Assembly: GCA_031291325.1 (NCBI GenBank) | Contig: JARLJG010000030.1 | Coordinates: 22,595 to 86,594, forward strand | Reading direction: 5' to 3' | Source: Burkholderiaceae bacterium | GTDB lineage: Bacteria; Pseudomonadota; Gammaproteobacteria; Burkholderiales; Burkholderiaceae_D | DNA length: 64,000 nt | Part shown: piece by piece, positions 46,455-56,976 of the stretch | How the letters are laid out: each line of letters opens with the position of its first letter | How positions within the stretch are numbered: the first letter of the stretch is position 1 | Notes under the pieces: generated by a model | Told to the model about the DNA's origin: nothing | What the model saw: the letters and a program-made list of their open reading frames with translations, nothing else | Database searches by the model: none | Position numbers and translations under genes: made by a program

Positions 46455-46654
46455 GATGATCTGATGGTCTGGGTCGCTGGCATCGCCGAGATGGCGTCGC
46501 CTTTCGCCGAATGTTGACGGGTTGCTGCAAAGCCTATTATTTTACCAGAGTGACGGGCTGCGATTAAAATGGCAGCATCAAGTTTTGACGTTCAGCGTCG
46601 ATTTTCTCGCGCAAACGGTCATTTTGGCTGCCTCAACTCAACTTCGGACTTTTC

Positions 46655-47380
46655 ATGCCCCGCTTTTATTGCGCCCAAGCACTTTCCATCGGTGCCGTCA
46701 TCGACCTACCCGATCACGTCGCCCACCACGTTCAAGTATTGCGTCTGGGAATCGACGCGCACATTACGCTGTTCAACGGCGAAGGCGGCGAATTCACCGC
46801 AACTGTCAGCCAGATCGAGAAAAAACGCGTGACTGCGGAAATCAAGGCATTCTCGCCGCGCGAGGCGGAACTGCCGTATGCAGTGACCTTGGCGCAAGCC
46901 TTGCCGGAAGCGTCGAAAATGGATGAAATCGTGCAAAAAGCGGTGGAACTGGGCGCGACCGCCATCCAACCGCTGGCTGCGCAGCGCTGCGTTGTGCGCC
47001 TGACAAGCGAGCGCGCGAACAAGAAATTTGCCCATTGGCAAGGGATCATTATTGCCGCAGCCGAACAAAGCGGGCGCAACCGGCTGCCGAATCTGGCCGA
47101 GCCAGCCAATTTCGACGATTGGATAGCGCAACACGATTTGCACAAACGCATCCTGTTATCGCCGCGCGCCGAGCAATCGCTATCCGACTGGGCGCGCCAT
47201 CACCCGCCGCAAGCGCTGACCTTGCTGATCGGCCCGGAAGGCGGATTCACTGAAAAGGAAGAGACCTTGGCTGGAATGCAAGGCGCGTTGACGCTATCGA
47301 TCGGCACGCGCATCTTGCGCACCGAAACCGCCGGCATGGCGGCTTTGGCGGCGATTAATGCGGTGTGGGGTGAGATGTAG
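46655..47380 (+). CDS. rsmE: 16S rRNA (uracil1498-N3)-methyltransferase
   Basis: A 241-residue SPOUT-class methyltransferase. N-terminal PUA-like part: PRFYCAQALSIG...HHVQVLRLGIDA. Knot motifs: AEQSGRNRLPNL, LIGPEGGFTEKEE and GTRILRTETAGMAALAAI, the SAM-binding trefoil. It methylates U1498 in 16S rRNA. Confidence 0.96.
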   Translation: MPRFYCAQALSIGAVIDLPDHVAHHVQVLRLGIDAHITLFNGEGGEFTATVSQIEKKRVTAEIKAFSPREAELPYAVTLAQALPEASKMDEIVQKAVELGATAIQPLAAQRCVVRLTSERANKKFAHWQGIIIAAAEQSGRNRLPNLAEPANFDDWIAQHDLHKRILLSPRAEQSLSDWARHHPPQALTLLIGPEGGFTEKEETLAGMQGALTLSIGTRILRTETAGMAALAAINAVWGEM

Positions 47381-47502
47381 TGCAGCAAATCCGGGGCTTG
47401 GTCTTTAAATTCGAGGGAATAGGACGCATGTAGATTCATCGGCTGCCAAAATGGTCAAGATGACATCTGGCCGCCTCCATTTTATATGAAGCGACTATCA
47501 CC

Positions 47503-48360
47503 ATGCCCGATCTGCAATGGCTGCGCAATCTCTTGCATCTGAACAAGCCGCTGATTCCACACGAATTGTGGCATGCCTGTACCGAGCGCCTGCCCTTCAT
47601 TCGCAACCTGTCGAGCGCGGACTTGCAGTGCCTGAAATTGCTGTCCGAAGAGTTATTACACACCAAAACCATCACCGGCGCCGGCGGGCTGGAAATCACC
47701 GACGAAATCGCAGTCACCATCGTCGCCCAGGCCGCTTTGCTGGTGTTGAACCTGACGCTCGACCTGTATAAGGACATGCCGGGCATCGTGGTCTATCCTT
47801 CGGCCTTCGTCGTTTCGCATACGCAGCGGGATGCTGCCGGCGTCGTGCACGAATGGCGCGAAGCGCTTGCCGGGCAGGCGATGAGCGCCGGCGGCACCGT
47901 CGTATTATCGTGGGAAGACGTGGCCAGTAGCGCCGATTTTTGGTCCAGGCGCAACGTCGTGATCCACGAATTTGCGCATAAAATCGACATGGAGCGCGGC
48001 AACGCAAACGGCTGCCCGCCCTTCCTGGCAGGTTATCACGATGGGATGCAAGTGCAAGTTTGGCAACAAGCATTCGCTGCCGCCTACCGCGATTTCAGCA
48101 ATCGGGTGCATCATTTTGAACGCCCGTTGCCGGTCGCCAGCGATGGCCAGGCGGACTTCGTGCATCATTTGCATGGGCAACGCGCGCTGCCGCTCGACCC
48201 TTACGCGGCAAAAAACCCGGCGGAATTCTTTGCGGTGGCGTCCGAAGTGTTCTTCGTCGCGCCCGCGCAATTGATCGTCGATTATCCCGATATCTACCAC
48301 TTGCTGGCCCGATATTATCGGCAAGAAACAATTGCATATCCTACAAAACCGCAAGTTTAA
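47503..48360 (+). CDS. mtfA: M90-family zinc peptidase MtfA
   Basis: A 285-residue zinc-dependent peptidase of the MtfA (YeeI) family. The zinc-binding motif HEFAHKID is at about residues 157-164, followed by EFFAVASEVFF with the third ligand. In E. coli MtfA binds and inactivates the repressor Mlc, linking it to glucose PTS regulation; betaproteobacteria often lack Mlc, so the role here may differ. It stands alone between rsmE and ribF. Confidence 0.9.
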   Translation: MPDLQWLRNLLHLNKPLIPHELWHACTERLPFIRNLSSADLQCLKLLSEELLHTKTITGAGGLEITDEIAVTIVAQAALLVLNLTLDLYKDMPGIVVYPSAFVVSHTQRDAAGVVHEWREALAGQAMSAGGTVVLSWEDVASSADFWSRRNVVIHEFAHKIDMERGNANGCPPFLAGYHDGMQVQVWQQAFAAAYRDFSNRVHHFERPLPVASDGQADFVHHLHGQRALPLDPYAAKNPAEFFAVASEVFFVAPAQLIVDYPDIYHLLARYYRQETIAYPTKPQV

Positions 48361-48424
48361 GGAGAAGATACGAGGTTTGCATCTATAATCTAAGGTTTTG
48401 CGACAGTTTTTCAAACAAAACCGT

Positions 48425-49402
48425 ATGAAGGTATTTCGCGGACTTCCCAATGCCGAATCGCGCTCGCCCTGCGCGTTGACGATAGGCAATTTCGACGGCG
48501 TGCATCGCGGCCACAAGGCCTTGCTGGCGCGCGTGCGCGCAGCGGCGACCACGCTCGGGATCGAAGCGGCGGTGATGACGTTCGAGCCGCACCCGCGCGA
48601 GTTTTTCGCGCAGATGGCGGGCGACCCGTCGAAAGCGCCGACCCGCATCGCCAATCTGCGCGACAAGCTGCAATCCTTATCGAACGGCGGCGTCGACCGC
48701 GTCATCGTCGAACATTTCAACGCGCATTTTGCCGCGCAGTCGCCGCAGGATTTCATCGAAAAAGTCTTGGTGCAAGGCTTGCATGCGAAGTGGCTGATGG
48801 TGGGCGAGGATTTCCGCTACGGCGCCAGGCGCGCGGGCGATATTGCGATGCTGATCGATGCCGGCAAACGCTATGGCTTCCAGGTCGAGGCCTTGCCGAC
48901 CGTGATGAATGGCGGCATCCGCGTATCCTCTTCGGCAGTGCGCGCCGCGTTGAAGCAAGGCGATTTTGCCCATGCGGAGCAATTGCTGGGGCACCCGTAC
49001 ACGGTTTCCGGCCATGTGATCCACGGCAAAAAATTGGGGCGCACCATCGGTTTCCCGACTTTGAACCTGCGCGTCGCGCATCGCCATCCGGCGCTGACCG
49101 GCATCTTCGTGGTGCGCGTGCATGGCTTGGCCGAGCATCCGCTGCCGGCAGTCGCCAGCCTGGGCGTGCGTCCGAGCGTCGAAGACAGCGGACGGGTGTT
49201 ATTGGAAACCTATATTTTCGATTACGACCAGGATTGCTACGGCAAAATGATCAAGGTGGAATTCTTGAAGAAATTGCGCGACGAAGAAAAATTCAACGAT
49301 CTGCCGAGCCTGACTGCCGCCATCGCGCGCGACACCGAGCAGGCACGGCACTACTTTGTCGAACAAGACGCGCTTGCGATATCCGCCACCGACCGAATTT
49401 GA
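48425..49402 (+). CDS. ribF: Bifunctional riboflavin kinase / FAD synthetase
   Basis: About 325 residues. FAD synthetase domain: TIGNFDGVHRGHKALL (about residues 20-35) with the adenylyltransferase-type HxGH variant. Kinase domain: GRTIGFPTLNLRV with the Mg-binding PTxN, plus ETYIFDYDQDCYG. It makes FMN and FAD from riboflavin. The ATG at 48425 (MKVFRGLPNAES) is preferred to an upstream TTG. It heads ribF-ileS-lspA, the standard order. Confidence 0.96.
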   Translation: MKVFRGLPNAESRSPCALTIGNFDGVHRGHKALLARVRAAATTLGIEAAVMTFEPHPREFFAQMAGDPSKAPTRIANLRDKLQSLSNGGVDRVIVEHFNAHFAAQSPQDFIEKVLVQGLHAKWLMVGEDFRYGARRAGDIAMLIDAGKRYGFQVEALPTVMNGGIRVSSSAVRAALKQGDFAHAEQLLGHPYTVSGHVIHGKKLGRTIGFPTLNLRVAHRHPALTGIFVVRVHGLAEHPLPAVASLGVRPSVEDSGRVLLETYIFDYDQDCYGKMIKVEFLKKLRDEEKFNDLPSLTAAIARDTEQARHYFVEQDALAISATDRI

Positions 49403-49470
49403 CGCTCAAACTTCGTGCCTGTTTCCGAATGTCAGTTTGATCGATCACCGAATCCCATTTAAAGAAAATC

Positions 49471-52461
49471 ATGTCAGATAAACCCAGCAAACCTGCCGAC
49501 AACGCGGCAAACAAGACCGCCAGCAAGCATCACGTCAACATGACCGAAACGCCGTTCCCGATGCGCGGCGACCTCGCCAAGCGCGAACCGCAATGGGTCA
49601 AGCAATGGCAAGAGAAAAAGCTGTACCAAAAAATCCGCGCGGCGTCGAAAAATCGCGCCAAGGGCAAGTTCATCCTGCACGACGGCCCGCCGTATGCGAA
49701 CGGCGACATCCACCTCGGCCACGCAGTCAACAAAATCCTGAAGGACATCGTCGTCAAGACGCGCCAAATGGACGGCTACGACGCGCAATACGTGCCGGGC
49801 TGGGATTGCCACGGCATGCCGATCGAAATCCAGATGGAAAAGCTGTATGGCAAGAGCCTGCCGATCGGCGAGGTGCTGGCCAAGTCGCGCGCCTACGCAA
49901 GCGAGCAGATCGAGCGGCAGAAAAAGGATTTCATCCGCCTCGGCGTGCTGGGCGAATGGGACAATCCATACAAGACCATGAATTTCCGCAACGAAGCCGA
50001 TGAAATCCGCGTGCTCGGCAAGCTGCTGGAAAAAGGTTATGTGTATCGCGGCTTGAAGCCGGTCAACTGGTGCTTCAATTGCGAGTCCGCATTGGCCGAA
50101 GCCGAAGTCGAATACCAGGACAAGCGCGACCCGGCGATCGATGTCGGCTTCCCGTTTGCCGAGCCGGAAAAGCTGGCAAAAGCATTCGGCCTGCCGGCCT
50201 TGCCGACCGATCAAGGCTATTGCGTGATCTGGACCACCACGCCGTGGACCATCCCGGCCAACCAGGCGTTGAACGTGCACCCGGAATTCGATTATGCGCT
50301 GGTGCAGACCGAGCGCAAAGGCGCGCCGCTGCTGCTGTTGCTGGCGCTCGACCTGGTCGCGGACTGCCTGCAACGCTACGGCCTCGAAGGCACAGTCATC
50401 GCCACCTGCAAGGGCGCGGCGCTGTCGCTGATTAACTTCAAGCATCCGCTGGCGTCGGCCGACGCAGGCTACGACCGCTATTCGCCGATCTACGTCGGCG
50501 ACTATGTGACGCTCGACACCGGCACCGGCATCGTGCATTCGGCGCCGGCCTATGGACTGGATGACTTCATCTCCTGCAAGGCGCACGGGATGAAGGACGA
50601 CGATATCCTGAAGCCGGTTCTGGGCGACGGCAAGTACGCATCCTGGCTGCCGTTCTTCGCCGGCATGACGATCTGGGAAGCATCCAAGCCGATCTGCGCG
50701 AAGCTGGAAGAAGTCGGCTCGCTGTTCAAGCTGGTGATGTTCGACCATAGCTACATGCATTGCTGGCGGCACAAGACGCCGATCATCTATCGCGCCACCT
50801 CGCAATGGTTTGCCGGCATGGATATCACGCCCAAGGACGGCGGCCCGACGCTGCGCGAAACCGCCTTGCGCGGCATCGAAGAAACCGATTTCTACCCCGC
50901 CTGGGGCAAGGCCCGCCTGCACGGCATGATCGCCAACCGGCCCGACTGGACGCTGTCGCGGCAACGCCAATGGGGCGTGCCGATGGCCTTCTTCATCCAT
51001 AAGGAAACGGGCGAATTGCATCCGCGCACGTCCGAATTGCTGGAAGCGGTCGCCAAGCTGGTCGAAAAAAGCGGGATCGAAGCCTGGCAAACGGTGGATC
51101 CGAAAGACTTGCTGGGCGCCGATGCCGACAACTACGTGAAAAACAAGGATACGCTGGATGTCTGGTTCGATTCCGGCAGCACGCACCAGACGGTGCTGCG
51201 CGGCTCGCACGCGGAGCAATCGCATTTCCCGGCGGACTTGTATCTGGAAGGCTCGGACCAGCATCGCGGATGGTTCCATTCGTCGCTGCTGGTGTCGTCG
51301 ATGTTGAACGGTTGCGCGCCATACAAAGCCTTGTTGACGCATGGCTTCACGGTCGACGGCGACGGCAAGAAAATGTCGAAGTCGCTGGGCAACACGCTGG
51401 CGCCGCAAAAAATCTCGGACACGCTGGGCGCCGACATCCTGCGCCTGTGGATCGCCTCGACCGACTATTCCGGCGAATTGTCGATCTCGGACGAAATCTT
51501 AAAGCGCGTGACCGAAAGCTATCGCCGCATCCGCAACACCTTGCGCTTTCTGCTGGCGAATACCTCGGACTTCGATCCGAAGAAGGATGCCGTGCCCTTG
51601 GCCGAGTTGACGGAAATCGACCGCTACGCGATCGCGCATATGGCCGAATTGCAGAATGGCATCCTGGACGACTACAAGCGCTTCGAATTCCATCCGGTGG
51701 TGGCCAAGCTGCAGATGTATTGCTCGGAAGACTTGGGCGGATTCTATCTGGATATCCTGAAGGATCGCCTGTACACCTGCGGCACCGCATCGAAGGCAAG
51801 GCGCTCGGCGCAGACGGCAATCTGGCACATCACGCAAGCGCTGCTGCGCTTGATGGCGCCGATCCTGTCGTTTACCGCCGAAGAGGCGTGGGCGGTGTTT
51901 GCCGGCAAGGAAGAGTATGCAGCCAGCGACGAGACGATTTTCACGCAGACCTACTACACGCTGCCCGCGCCAGAACACGCGCAAGCGCTGACCGAAAAAT
52001 GGGAACGCCTGCGCGCAGTGCGCAGCCTGGTGCAAAAGCAGCTCGAAGACGTGCGCGTGTCCGGCGCCATCGGCTCCTCGCTGCAAGCGGAAGTCGATCT
52101 GTATGCGGACGGCGGTTTCTATGACGAGTTGTCCAGCCTCGGCGACGATTTGAAGTTTGTGATGATCGTGTCGCGTTGCGACGTGCACAATCTGGATCAC
52201 CCCGATGTCGAAGCACGCAGTGCGTCGTTCTCCAAGGATCCTGCCGACATTCAAAAGCAGGAATCGTTTGCGCGTGACGTCGCCAACCTCTACGGCAGTT
52301 CGACCAGGGCCAATCTGCACGTGAAGGCGTCCACCCACGAAAAATGCGAGCGCTGCTGGCACTATCGCGCCGATGTCGGCGCCGACGCCGCCCACCCCGG
52401 CATTTGCGGGCGTTGCGTGAGCAACGAATTCGGCGACGGCGAACAGCGTCCGTTCGCGTAA
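49471..52461 (+). CDS. ileS: Isoleucyl-tRNA synthetase
   Basis: A 996-residue class Ia synthetase. Variant HIGH motif: [12 protein letters not shown] (about residues 75-86); KMSKS in [10 protein letters not shown] (about 633-637). The editing (CP1) domain lies between them, with [13 protein letters not shown]. The C-terminal zinc finger is CERCWHYR...CGRCVSN. It charges tRNA-Ile. The N-terminal ~25 residues (Ser/Lys/Ala-rich) are a variable extension. Confidence 0.98.
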   Translation: MSDKPSKPADNAANKTASKHHVNMTETPFPMRGDLAKREPQWVKQWQEKKLYQKIRAASKNRAKGKFILHDGPPYANGDIHLGHAVNKILKDIVVKTRQMDGYDAQYVPGWDCHGMPIEIQMEKLYGKSLPIGEVLAKSRAYASEQIERQKKDFIRLGVLGEWDNPYKTMNFRNEADEIRVLGKLLEKGYVYRGLKPVNWCFNCESALAEAEVEYQDKRDPAIDVGFPFAEPEKLAKAFGLPALPTDQGYCVIWTTTPWTIPANQALNVHPEFDYALVQTERKGAPLLLLLALDLVADCLQRYGLEGTVIATCKGAALSLINFKHPLASADAGYDRYSPIYVGDYVTLDTGTGIVHSAPAYGLDDFISCKAHGMKDDDILKPVLGDGKYASWLPFFAGMTIWEASKPICAKLEEVGSLFKLVMFDHSYMHCWRHKTPIIYRATSQWFAGMDITPKDGGPTLRETALRGIEETDFYPAWGKARLHGMIANRPDWTLSRQRQWGVPMAFFIHKETGELHPRTSELLEAVAKLVEKSGIEAWQTVDPKDLLGADADNYVKNKDTLDVWFDSGSTHQTVLRGSHAEQSHFPADLYLEGSDQHRGWFHSSLLVSSMLNGCAPYKALLTHGFTVDGDGKKMSKSLGNTLAPQKISDTLGADILRLWIASTDYSGELSISDEILKRVTESYRRIRNTLRFLLANTSDFDPKKDAVPLAELTEIDRYAIAHMAELQNGILDDYKRFEFHPVVAKLQMYCSEDLGGFYLDILKDRLYTCGTASKARRSAQTAIWHITQALLRLMAPILSFTAEEAWAVFAGKEEYAASDETIFTQTYYTLPAPEHAQALTEKWERLRAVRSLVQKQLEDVRVSGAIGSSLQAEVDLYADGGFYDELSSLGDDLKFVMIVSRCDVHNLDHPDVEARSASFSKDPADIQKQESFARDVANLYGSSTRANLHVKASTHEKCERCWHYRADVGADAAHPGICGRCVSNEFGDGEQRPFA

Positions 52462-52475
52462 TCCATGCGCTGTGC

Positions 52476-52505
52476 CCTTCATTCCGTCGCGAGACGGAAT
52501 GAAGG
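52476..52505 (+). other. Strong hairpin between ileS and lspA
   Basis: CCTTCATTCCGTC-GCGA-GACGGAATGAAGG, a perfect 13-bp stem closed by a GNRA tetraloop, 14 nt past the ileS stop and 25 nt before the lspA start. There is no good T run, so it may be a partial terminator or mRNA stability element. Confidence 0.7.
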
Positions 52506-52529
52506 ATTATTTTCGATTGCAAGAACAAT

Positions 52530-53030
52530 ATGGCCACCAGAAACCGCTTTTCCAGCAAACCCGACAACAGCCTGCTGCCGTGGCTGGGCATTTCCACCAT
52601 CGTGATCTTGCTCGATCAAGTGGTCAAAATCACCATCACAAGGCTGTTCCACGAAGGCGAATTGCTGCGCGTTACGTCTTTTTTCGACCTGACCTTCGTC
52701 TACAACAAAGGCGCGGCATTCAGCTTCCTGGCCGCCGAATCCGGCTGGCAGCGCTATGTGCTGACCGGCCTGGGCGTCGTCGCCGCTTTGGCGATTGTCT
52801 TTCTGCTCAAGCGCAACGCCGGCAAGCGGCTGTTTTGCTGGGCGCTGGCCTTGATCCTCGGCGGCGCGCTGGGCAATGTGATCGATCGCGTGATGTATGG
52901 CAAGGTCGTCGATTTCCTGTCTTTCCATCTTGGCGGTTGGTATTTTCCGGCCTTCAATGTGGCCGACAGCGCCATCACCATCGGCGCGATACTGTTCATT
53001 CTGGATGAATTGCGGCGCGTTAATCAATAA
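52530..53030 (+). CDS. lspA: Lipoprotein signal peptidase (signal peptidase II)
   Basis: A 166-residue inner-membrane aspartyl protease with four hydrophobic segments. The catalytic pair is Asp119 (GNVIDR) and Asp146 (FNVADS); the conserved [11 protein letters not shown] segment is at about 58-68. It cleaves the signal peptide of diacylglyceryl-modified prolipoproteins, for example the lipoprotein encoded at 54944. It follows ileS, as usual. Confidence 0.97.
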   Translation: MATRNRFSSKPDNSLLPWLGISTIVILLDQVVKITITRLFHEGELLRVTSFFDLTFVYNKGAAFSFLAAESGWQRYVLTGLGVVAALAIVFLLKRNAGKRLFCWALALILGGALGNVIDRVMYGKVVDFLSFHLGGWYFPAFNVADSAITIGAILFILDELRRVNQ

Positions 53031-53134
53031 CGACAATCAATAACGTCCATCAATACTTTATTGCGCTTGCGCGCATGCTGAACTTACACGCCGGTTGAAC
53101 TGATACACTAGCGCGTGTTAGCATTTCAGGAGCA

Positions 53135-54331
53135 ATGATGGAACTGGCTGGCAAAAGAATCGTTTTGGGTTTGACCGGCGGCATCGCCTGTTACAAAGCG
53201 GCCGAACTGGCGCGCGGGCTGAGCAAGTCCGGCGCCTCGGTGCAAGTGGTGATGACGCAAGCGGCGCAGCAATTCATTACGCCGGTCACTATGCAGGCGC
53301 TGACCGGCAAGCCGGTCTTTACCGACCAATGGGACGCGCGCATCGACAACAACATGCCGCATATCGACTTGACGCGCGACATCGACGCGCTGCTGATCGC
53401 CCCCTGCTCCGCCGATTTCATCGCCAAGCTGGCGCACGGCCAATGCGACGACCTGCTGTCGACCTTGTGCCTGGCGCGCCCGGAAGCGCTGCCGATGATG
53501 GTGGCGCCGGCCATGAATGTCGAAATGTGGCAAAACCCGGCCACGCAACGCAATGTGCGGCAATTGAAGGAAGACCGCATCGGCATTCTCGGCCCGGAAG
53601 CCGGCGAACAGGCTTGCGGCGAAACCGGCATGGGACGCATGCTGGAGCCTGTGCGCATCCAGGAAGAAATCGTCGCCGCCTTCCAGCCGAAGATCATGGC
53701 CGGCAAGCGCGTGCTGATTACCGCCGGGCCGACCTTCGAGCCGATCGACCCGGTGCGCGGCATCACCAACCTGTCGTCCGGCAAGATGGGCTATGCGATT
53801 GCGCGCGCCGCGCGCGAAGCCGGCGCCGACGTGCTGCTGGTTTCCGGCCCGACCGCTTTGCCCACGCCGCACGGCGTGCAGCGCATCAACGTGCAAACCG
53901 CCGAGCAAATGTATGACGTGGTGATGTCGCACGTCAGCGGCCAGGACGTGTTTATTGCGGTGGCGGCGGTGGCCGATTGGCGTGTCGCCAACGTCAGCGA
54001 ACAAAAGTGGAAAAAGGACGAGCACGGCAACGCGCCGCAACTGCAGTTCGAGTTGAACCAGGACATCCTGGCCGATGTCGCCGCCTTGCCCAACAAACCC
54101 TATTGCGTCGGTTTCGCCGCCGAATCGGAGCAACTGCTGCGCAACGGCGAAGCCAAGCGCAAGAGAAAAGGCGTGCCGCTATTGGTCGGCAATATCGGTC
54201 ATCGCACCTTTGGGAAAGACCAAAACGAATTGATGTTGTTCGACGACAACGGCCACACGCACCTGCCTTTGGCCGACAAGCAAAAACTGGCGCGGCAATT
54301 GATTGCCGAAATATCCCGCCGCATGCATTGA
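53135..54331 (+). CDS. coaBC: Bifunctional phosphopantothenoylcysteine decarboxylase / phosphopantothenate-cysteine ligase
   Basis: A 398-residue enzyme of coenzyme A synthesis. CoaC part (about 1-190): flavin-binding GLTGGIACYKAAELAR, His in NMPHIDL, the proton-donor Cys in ACGETGMGRMLEP. CoaB part (about 190-398): TAGPTFEPIDPVRGITNLSS and KRKGVPLLVGN. CoA made here feeds ACP phosphopantetheine supply. The start is MMELAG at 53135 or one codon later. Confidence 0.96.
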   Translation: MMELAGKRIVLGLTGGIACYKAAELARGLSKSGASVQVVMTQAAQQFITPVTMQALTGKPVFTDQWDARIDNNMPHIDLTRDIDALLIAPCSADFIAKLAHGQCDDLLSTLCLARPEALPMMVAPAMNVEMWQNPATQRNVRQLKEDRIGILGPEAGEQACGETGMGRMLEPVRIQEEIVAAFQPKIMAGKRVLITAGPTFEPIDPVRGITNLSSGKMGYAIARAAREAGADVLLVSGPTALPTPHGVQRINVQTAEQMYDVVMSHVSGQDVFIAVAAVADWRVANVSEQKWKKDEHGNAPQLQFELNQDILADVAALPNKPYCVGFAAESEQLLRNGEAKRKRKGVPLLVGNIGHRTFGKDQNELMLFDDNGHTHLPLADKQKLARQLIAEISRRMH

Positions 54332-54472
54332 ACCTGGGTTAAGCCGCTGCTGCGTCATGTCGGCGTCATGTCGATCGGCGCAGCTGTCGTCGCCAGCCCT
54401 GGCCGTTTGAAACCGCAATTCTGCGGTTGACCGATTTCGCAATCCAGAAACACTTTTCCGACTGATTCATTC

Positions 54473-54922
54473 ATGAAAAATATCGACGTAAAAATCCTCG
54501 ACCCGCGCATGAAGGACCAATTGCCGGCCTACGCAACCGCCGGCAGCGCCGGCCTCGATCTGCGCGCTTGCCTGGACGCGCCGCTGACGCTCAAGCCGGG
54601 CGAAACCCATCTGATCCCGACCGGACTGGCGATCCATATCGGCGATCCCGCTTACGCTGCGCTGATCCTGCCACGCAGCGGCCTGGGGCACAAGCACGGC
54701 ATCGTGCTGGGGAACCTGGTCGGACTTATCGACTCTGACTACCAAGGCCAACTGATGGTTTCGACCTGGAACCGGGGTCAAACCGAATTTACCCTGAATC
54801 CGATGGAACGCCTGGCGCAACTGGTGATCGTGCCGGTGTTGCAGGTGGGATTCAATATCGTCGACGATTTCGACGCCAGCGAACGCGGCGCCGACGGCTT
54901 CGGCAGCACCGGCAAACATTAG
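54473..54922 (+). CDS. dut: dUTP diphosphatase
   Basis: A 149-residue trimeric dUTPase, hydrolysing dUTP to dUMP. Motif 1: [10 protein letters not shown]; motif 2: [11 protein letters not shown]; motif 3: [11 protein letters not shown] with the catalytic Asp; motif 5: [10 protein letters not shown] at the C terminus. The coaBC-dut order is standard. It starts 141 nt after coaBC. Confidence 0.97.
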   Translation: MKNIDVKILDPRMKDQLPAYATAGSAGLDLRACLDAPLTLKPGETHLIPTGLAIHIGDPAYAALILPRSGLGHKHGIVLGNLVGLIDSDYQGQLMVSTWNRGQTEFTLNPMERLAQLVIVPVLQVGFNIVDDFDASERGADGFGSTGKH

Positions 54923-54943
54923 TCGACAGGCAGGGAGAAACTT

Positions 54944-56041
54944 ATGTTCTATTCTTTTGGAACGCCGCGCCGCTTACGGCTGTGCAGCACCGTACTGGCC
55001 GTCGCATTGCCGCTGGCTCTGCTTTTATCTGCCTGCGAAACACCGCCGGTCCGAGAAACGCCGCTAGCGGCGCCCGTTGCGCCGCCGACGCCGGTTCCAG
55101 CGCCGCTCGATACCAGCCAGTTGAACCGGGAAGCGGCTTTGCGCGATATGGTCGTCCTGCAAGACCGCCTGTACCGGGTCGCGGCGCCTATCCTGGTCAG
55201 CAACCCGGCACTATGTCGCAGCAATACCCGCAACCAGCTTGGCTTCATGGCCAAGAACAAGTATTCGTATTCGAGCGAATATGCCAATAGCGCGCAAAAG
55301 GTTTTGGGGCTGGATGAACAATTGCAAGTCACCAGCGTCATGACCGGCAGCGGCGCCGCCACTGCCGGCGTACGGAGCGGCGACAAACTGGTGGCCGTCA
55401 ACGACACGCCCCTGCCGCAAGGCCCGAATGCGGAACATCAAGCCCACCTCATCCTGGCGCCCGCGATCGGCGAACATATGTCGATCAACCTGACGCTCAA
55501 TCGCGGCGGCGCCGACATGGCGCTCAAGGTGCCATTGACGCGCGCCTGCGCGTTCCTCGTGGTGCTGGGCAATACCGAGCAGGTCGCCGCCTATGCCGAC
55601 GGCGTTCAGGTCATGGTCACGCGGGGCATGCTGAGCGCCGCCAAATCGGACGACGAACTGGCTTTTGTGCTGGCCACCGAAATGGCGCACAACGTCTTGG
55701 GCCATGTGAAAAAGCAGCGCACCGGCGCCAGCATTGCCGCGAAAATCGACAACCTGGCCCGCATCCATCCCGACAACGACCAACACGCGCCGCTTAAAGC
55801 ATCGACGCCGGAGTTCGATATCGCCGCCGACAAGCTGGGCCTGTACATGGCTGCGCGCGCCGGCTTTGCGGTGGAAGGCGCCAGCGCATTCTGGTCGCGC
55901 CTGGCATCGGCAAATCCGCCCGGCGTTGCCGATTCCTACACCGCACTACACCCGGTCACTGCCAATCGCCTGACTGCGATTGCCAAGGTAAGCAATGAAA
56001 TCAAGGCCAAGCAAGCCGCCAGGAAACCGTTGACGCCTTAA
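54944..56041 (+). CDS. Lipoprotein with PDZ domain and degenerate M48-like peptidase domain
   Basis: A 365-residue predicted lipoprotein: signal peptide with lipobox LSAC (Cys at about residue 30), then a Pro-rich linker. A PDZ-like segment (about 125-185; VTSVMTGSGAATAGVRSGDKLVAVN) lies inside an M48-type (Oma1/LoiP-like) domain. The expected HExxH is ATEMAH: the first His is replaced by Thr. The third-ligand motif, normally ExEAD, reads FDIAAD (Ala for Glu). So at least two zinc ligands appear lost, and the protein is probably not an active metalloprotease. It may be a binding or chaperone-like relative. Its stop codon overlaps the cysB stop in opposite direction. Confidence 0.7.
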   Translation: MFYSFGTPRRLRLCSTVLAVALPLALLLSACETPPVRETPLAAPVAPPTPVPAPLDTSQLNREAALRDMVVLQDRLYRVAAPILVSNPALCRSNTRNQLGFMAKNKYSYSSEYANSAQKVLGLDEQLQVTSVMTGSGAATAGVRSGDKLVAVNDTPLPQGPNAEHQAHLILAPAIGEHMSINLTLNRGGADMALKVPLTRACAFLVVLGNTEQVAAYADGVQVMVTRGMLSAAKSDDELAFVLATEMAHNVLGHVKKQRTGASIAAKIDNLARIHPDNDQHAPLKASTPEFDIAADKLGLYMAARAGFAVEGASAFWSRLASANPPGVADSYTALHPVTANRLTAIAKVSNEIKAKQAARKPLTP

Positions 56042-56964
56042 ACCTGCGCGCTGGTGGCCGCCTCGATGTCGGCCAGCCGCAGGTCGGGGGCGAAGCGCAA
56101 GATGAAATCGTGGATGTACGAACGCAGATAGGCGCCGCGCCGCACCGCCAGGCGCGTGACGTTTTCCGCAAACAAATGGGTTGCATCGATCGCGCGCAAG
56201 CCCTTTTCGCGCCCGTGTTCGACCGCCATCGCGGCGACGATGCCGACACCAAGGCCGAGCGATACATACTTCTGGATAACGTCCGAATCCATTGCTGTCA
56301 GCACGATATCGGTGGTCAAGCCGGCGTTGTCGAACGCTTCGTCGATATGGCTGCGCCCGGTAAAACCGACATCGTAGGTAATGAGCGGATAAGCGGCCAA
56401 ATGTTCCAGGCCGATCATTTTAACTTGCAGCAACGGGTGGCCGTCCGGCACCACCACCATGTGATTCCAGCGATAGCAGGGAAACGAAATCAAGTCGTCG
56501 AAGCGGCTCATGCCCTCGGTGGCAATCCCGATGTCGGCCTTGCCGGATAACACCCATTCGGCGATATGTTCGGGCGAACTTTGTTGCAGGGCAACGCGCA
56601 CCTCGGGGAAGGCGCTACGAAAGGATTGCACGACTTCCGGCAACACGTAACGCGCCTGCGTGTGCGTGGTGGCGACCGTCAAGGTGCCCTTGGTTTCGCC
56701 GGAGAATTCCTCGCTGGCCTGCTTCAGATTTTCCGCCTCCAGCAGCAAGCGATCGATGATCGGCAAGATACCCTTGCCGGGGCTGGTCAAGCCAGTCAGG
56801 CGTTTGCCGTTGCGCTCGAAAATTTCGACGCCCAACTCCTCTTCCAATTCGCGTATCTGGCGGCTGACGCCTGGTTGCGAGGTAAACAAGACATTCGCCA
56901 CCTCGGTCAGATTGTATCCACGCCGCGCTGCTTCGCGAATCGAGCGTAATTGCTGAAAGTTCAT
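56038..56964 (-). CDS. cysB: LysR-type transcriptional regulator CysB
   Basis: A 308-residue LysR regulator. The N-terminal helix-turn-helix reads NFQQLRSIREAARRGYNLTEVANVLFTSQPGVSRQI-type sequence, characteristic of CysB/Cbl/SsuR. The effector domain spans about residues 90-300. CysB activates sulfate assimilation and cysteine synthesis genes with N-acetylserine as inducer; no cys genes are in the window. The ATG at 56964 (MNFQQL) is right: 39 further in-frame codons upstream come mainly from the 120-bp element. A Cbl or SsuR paralogue is the alternative. Confidence 0.9.
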   Translation of the reverse strand: MNFQQLRSIREAARRGYNLTEVANVLFTSQPGVSRQIRELEEELGVEIFERNGKRLTGLTSPGKGILPIIDRLLLEAENLKQASEEFSGETKGTLTVATTHTQARYVLPEVVQSFRSAFPEVRVALQQSSPEHIAEWVLSGKADIGIATEGMSRFDDLISFPCYRWNHMVVVPDGHPLLQVKMIGLEHLAAYPLITYDVGFTGRSHIDEAFDNAGLTTDIVLTAMDSDVIQKYVSLGLGVGIVAAMAVEHGREKGLRAIDATHLFAENVTRLAVRRGAYLRSYIHDFILRFAPDLRLADIEAATSAQV

Positions 56965-56976
56965 CTTTATCCTTGT

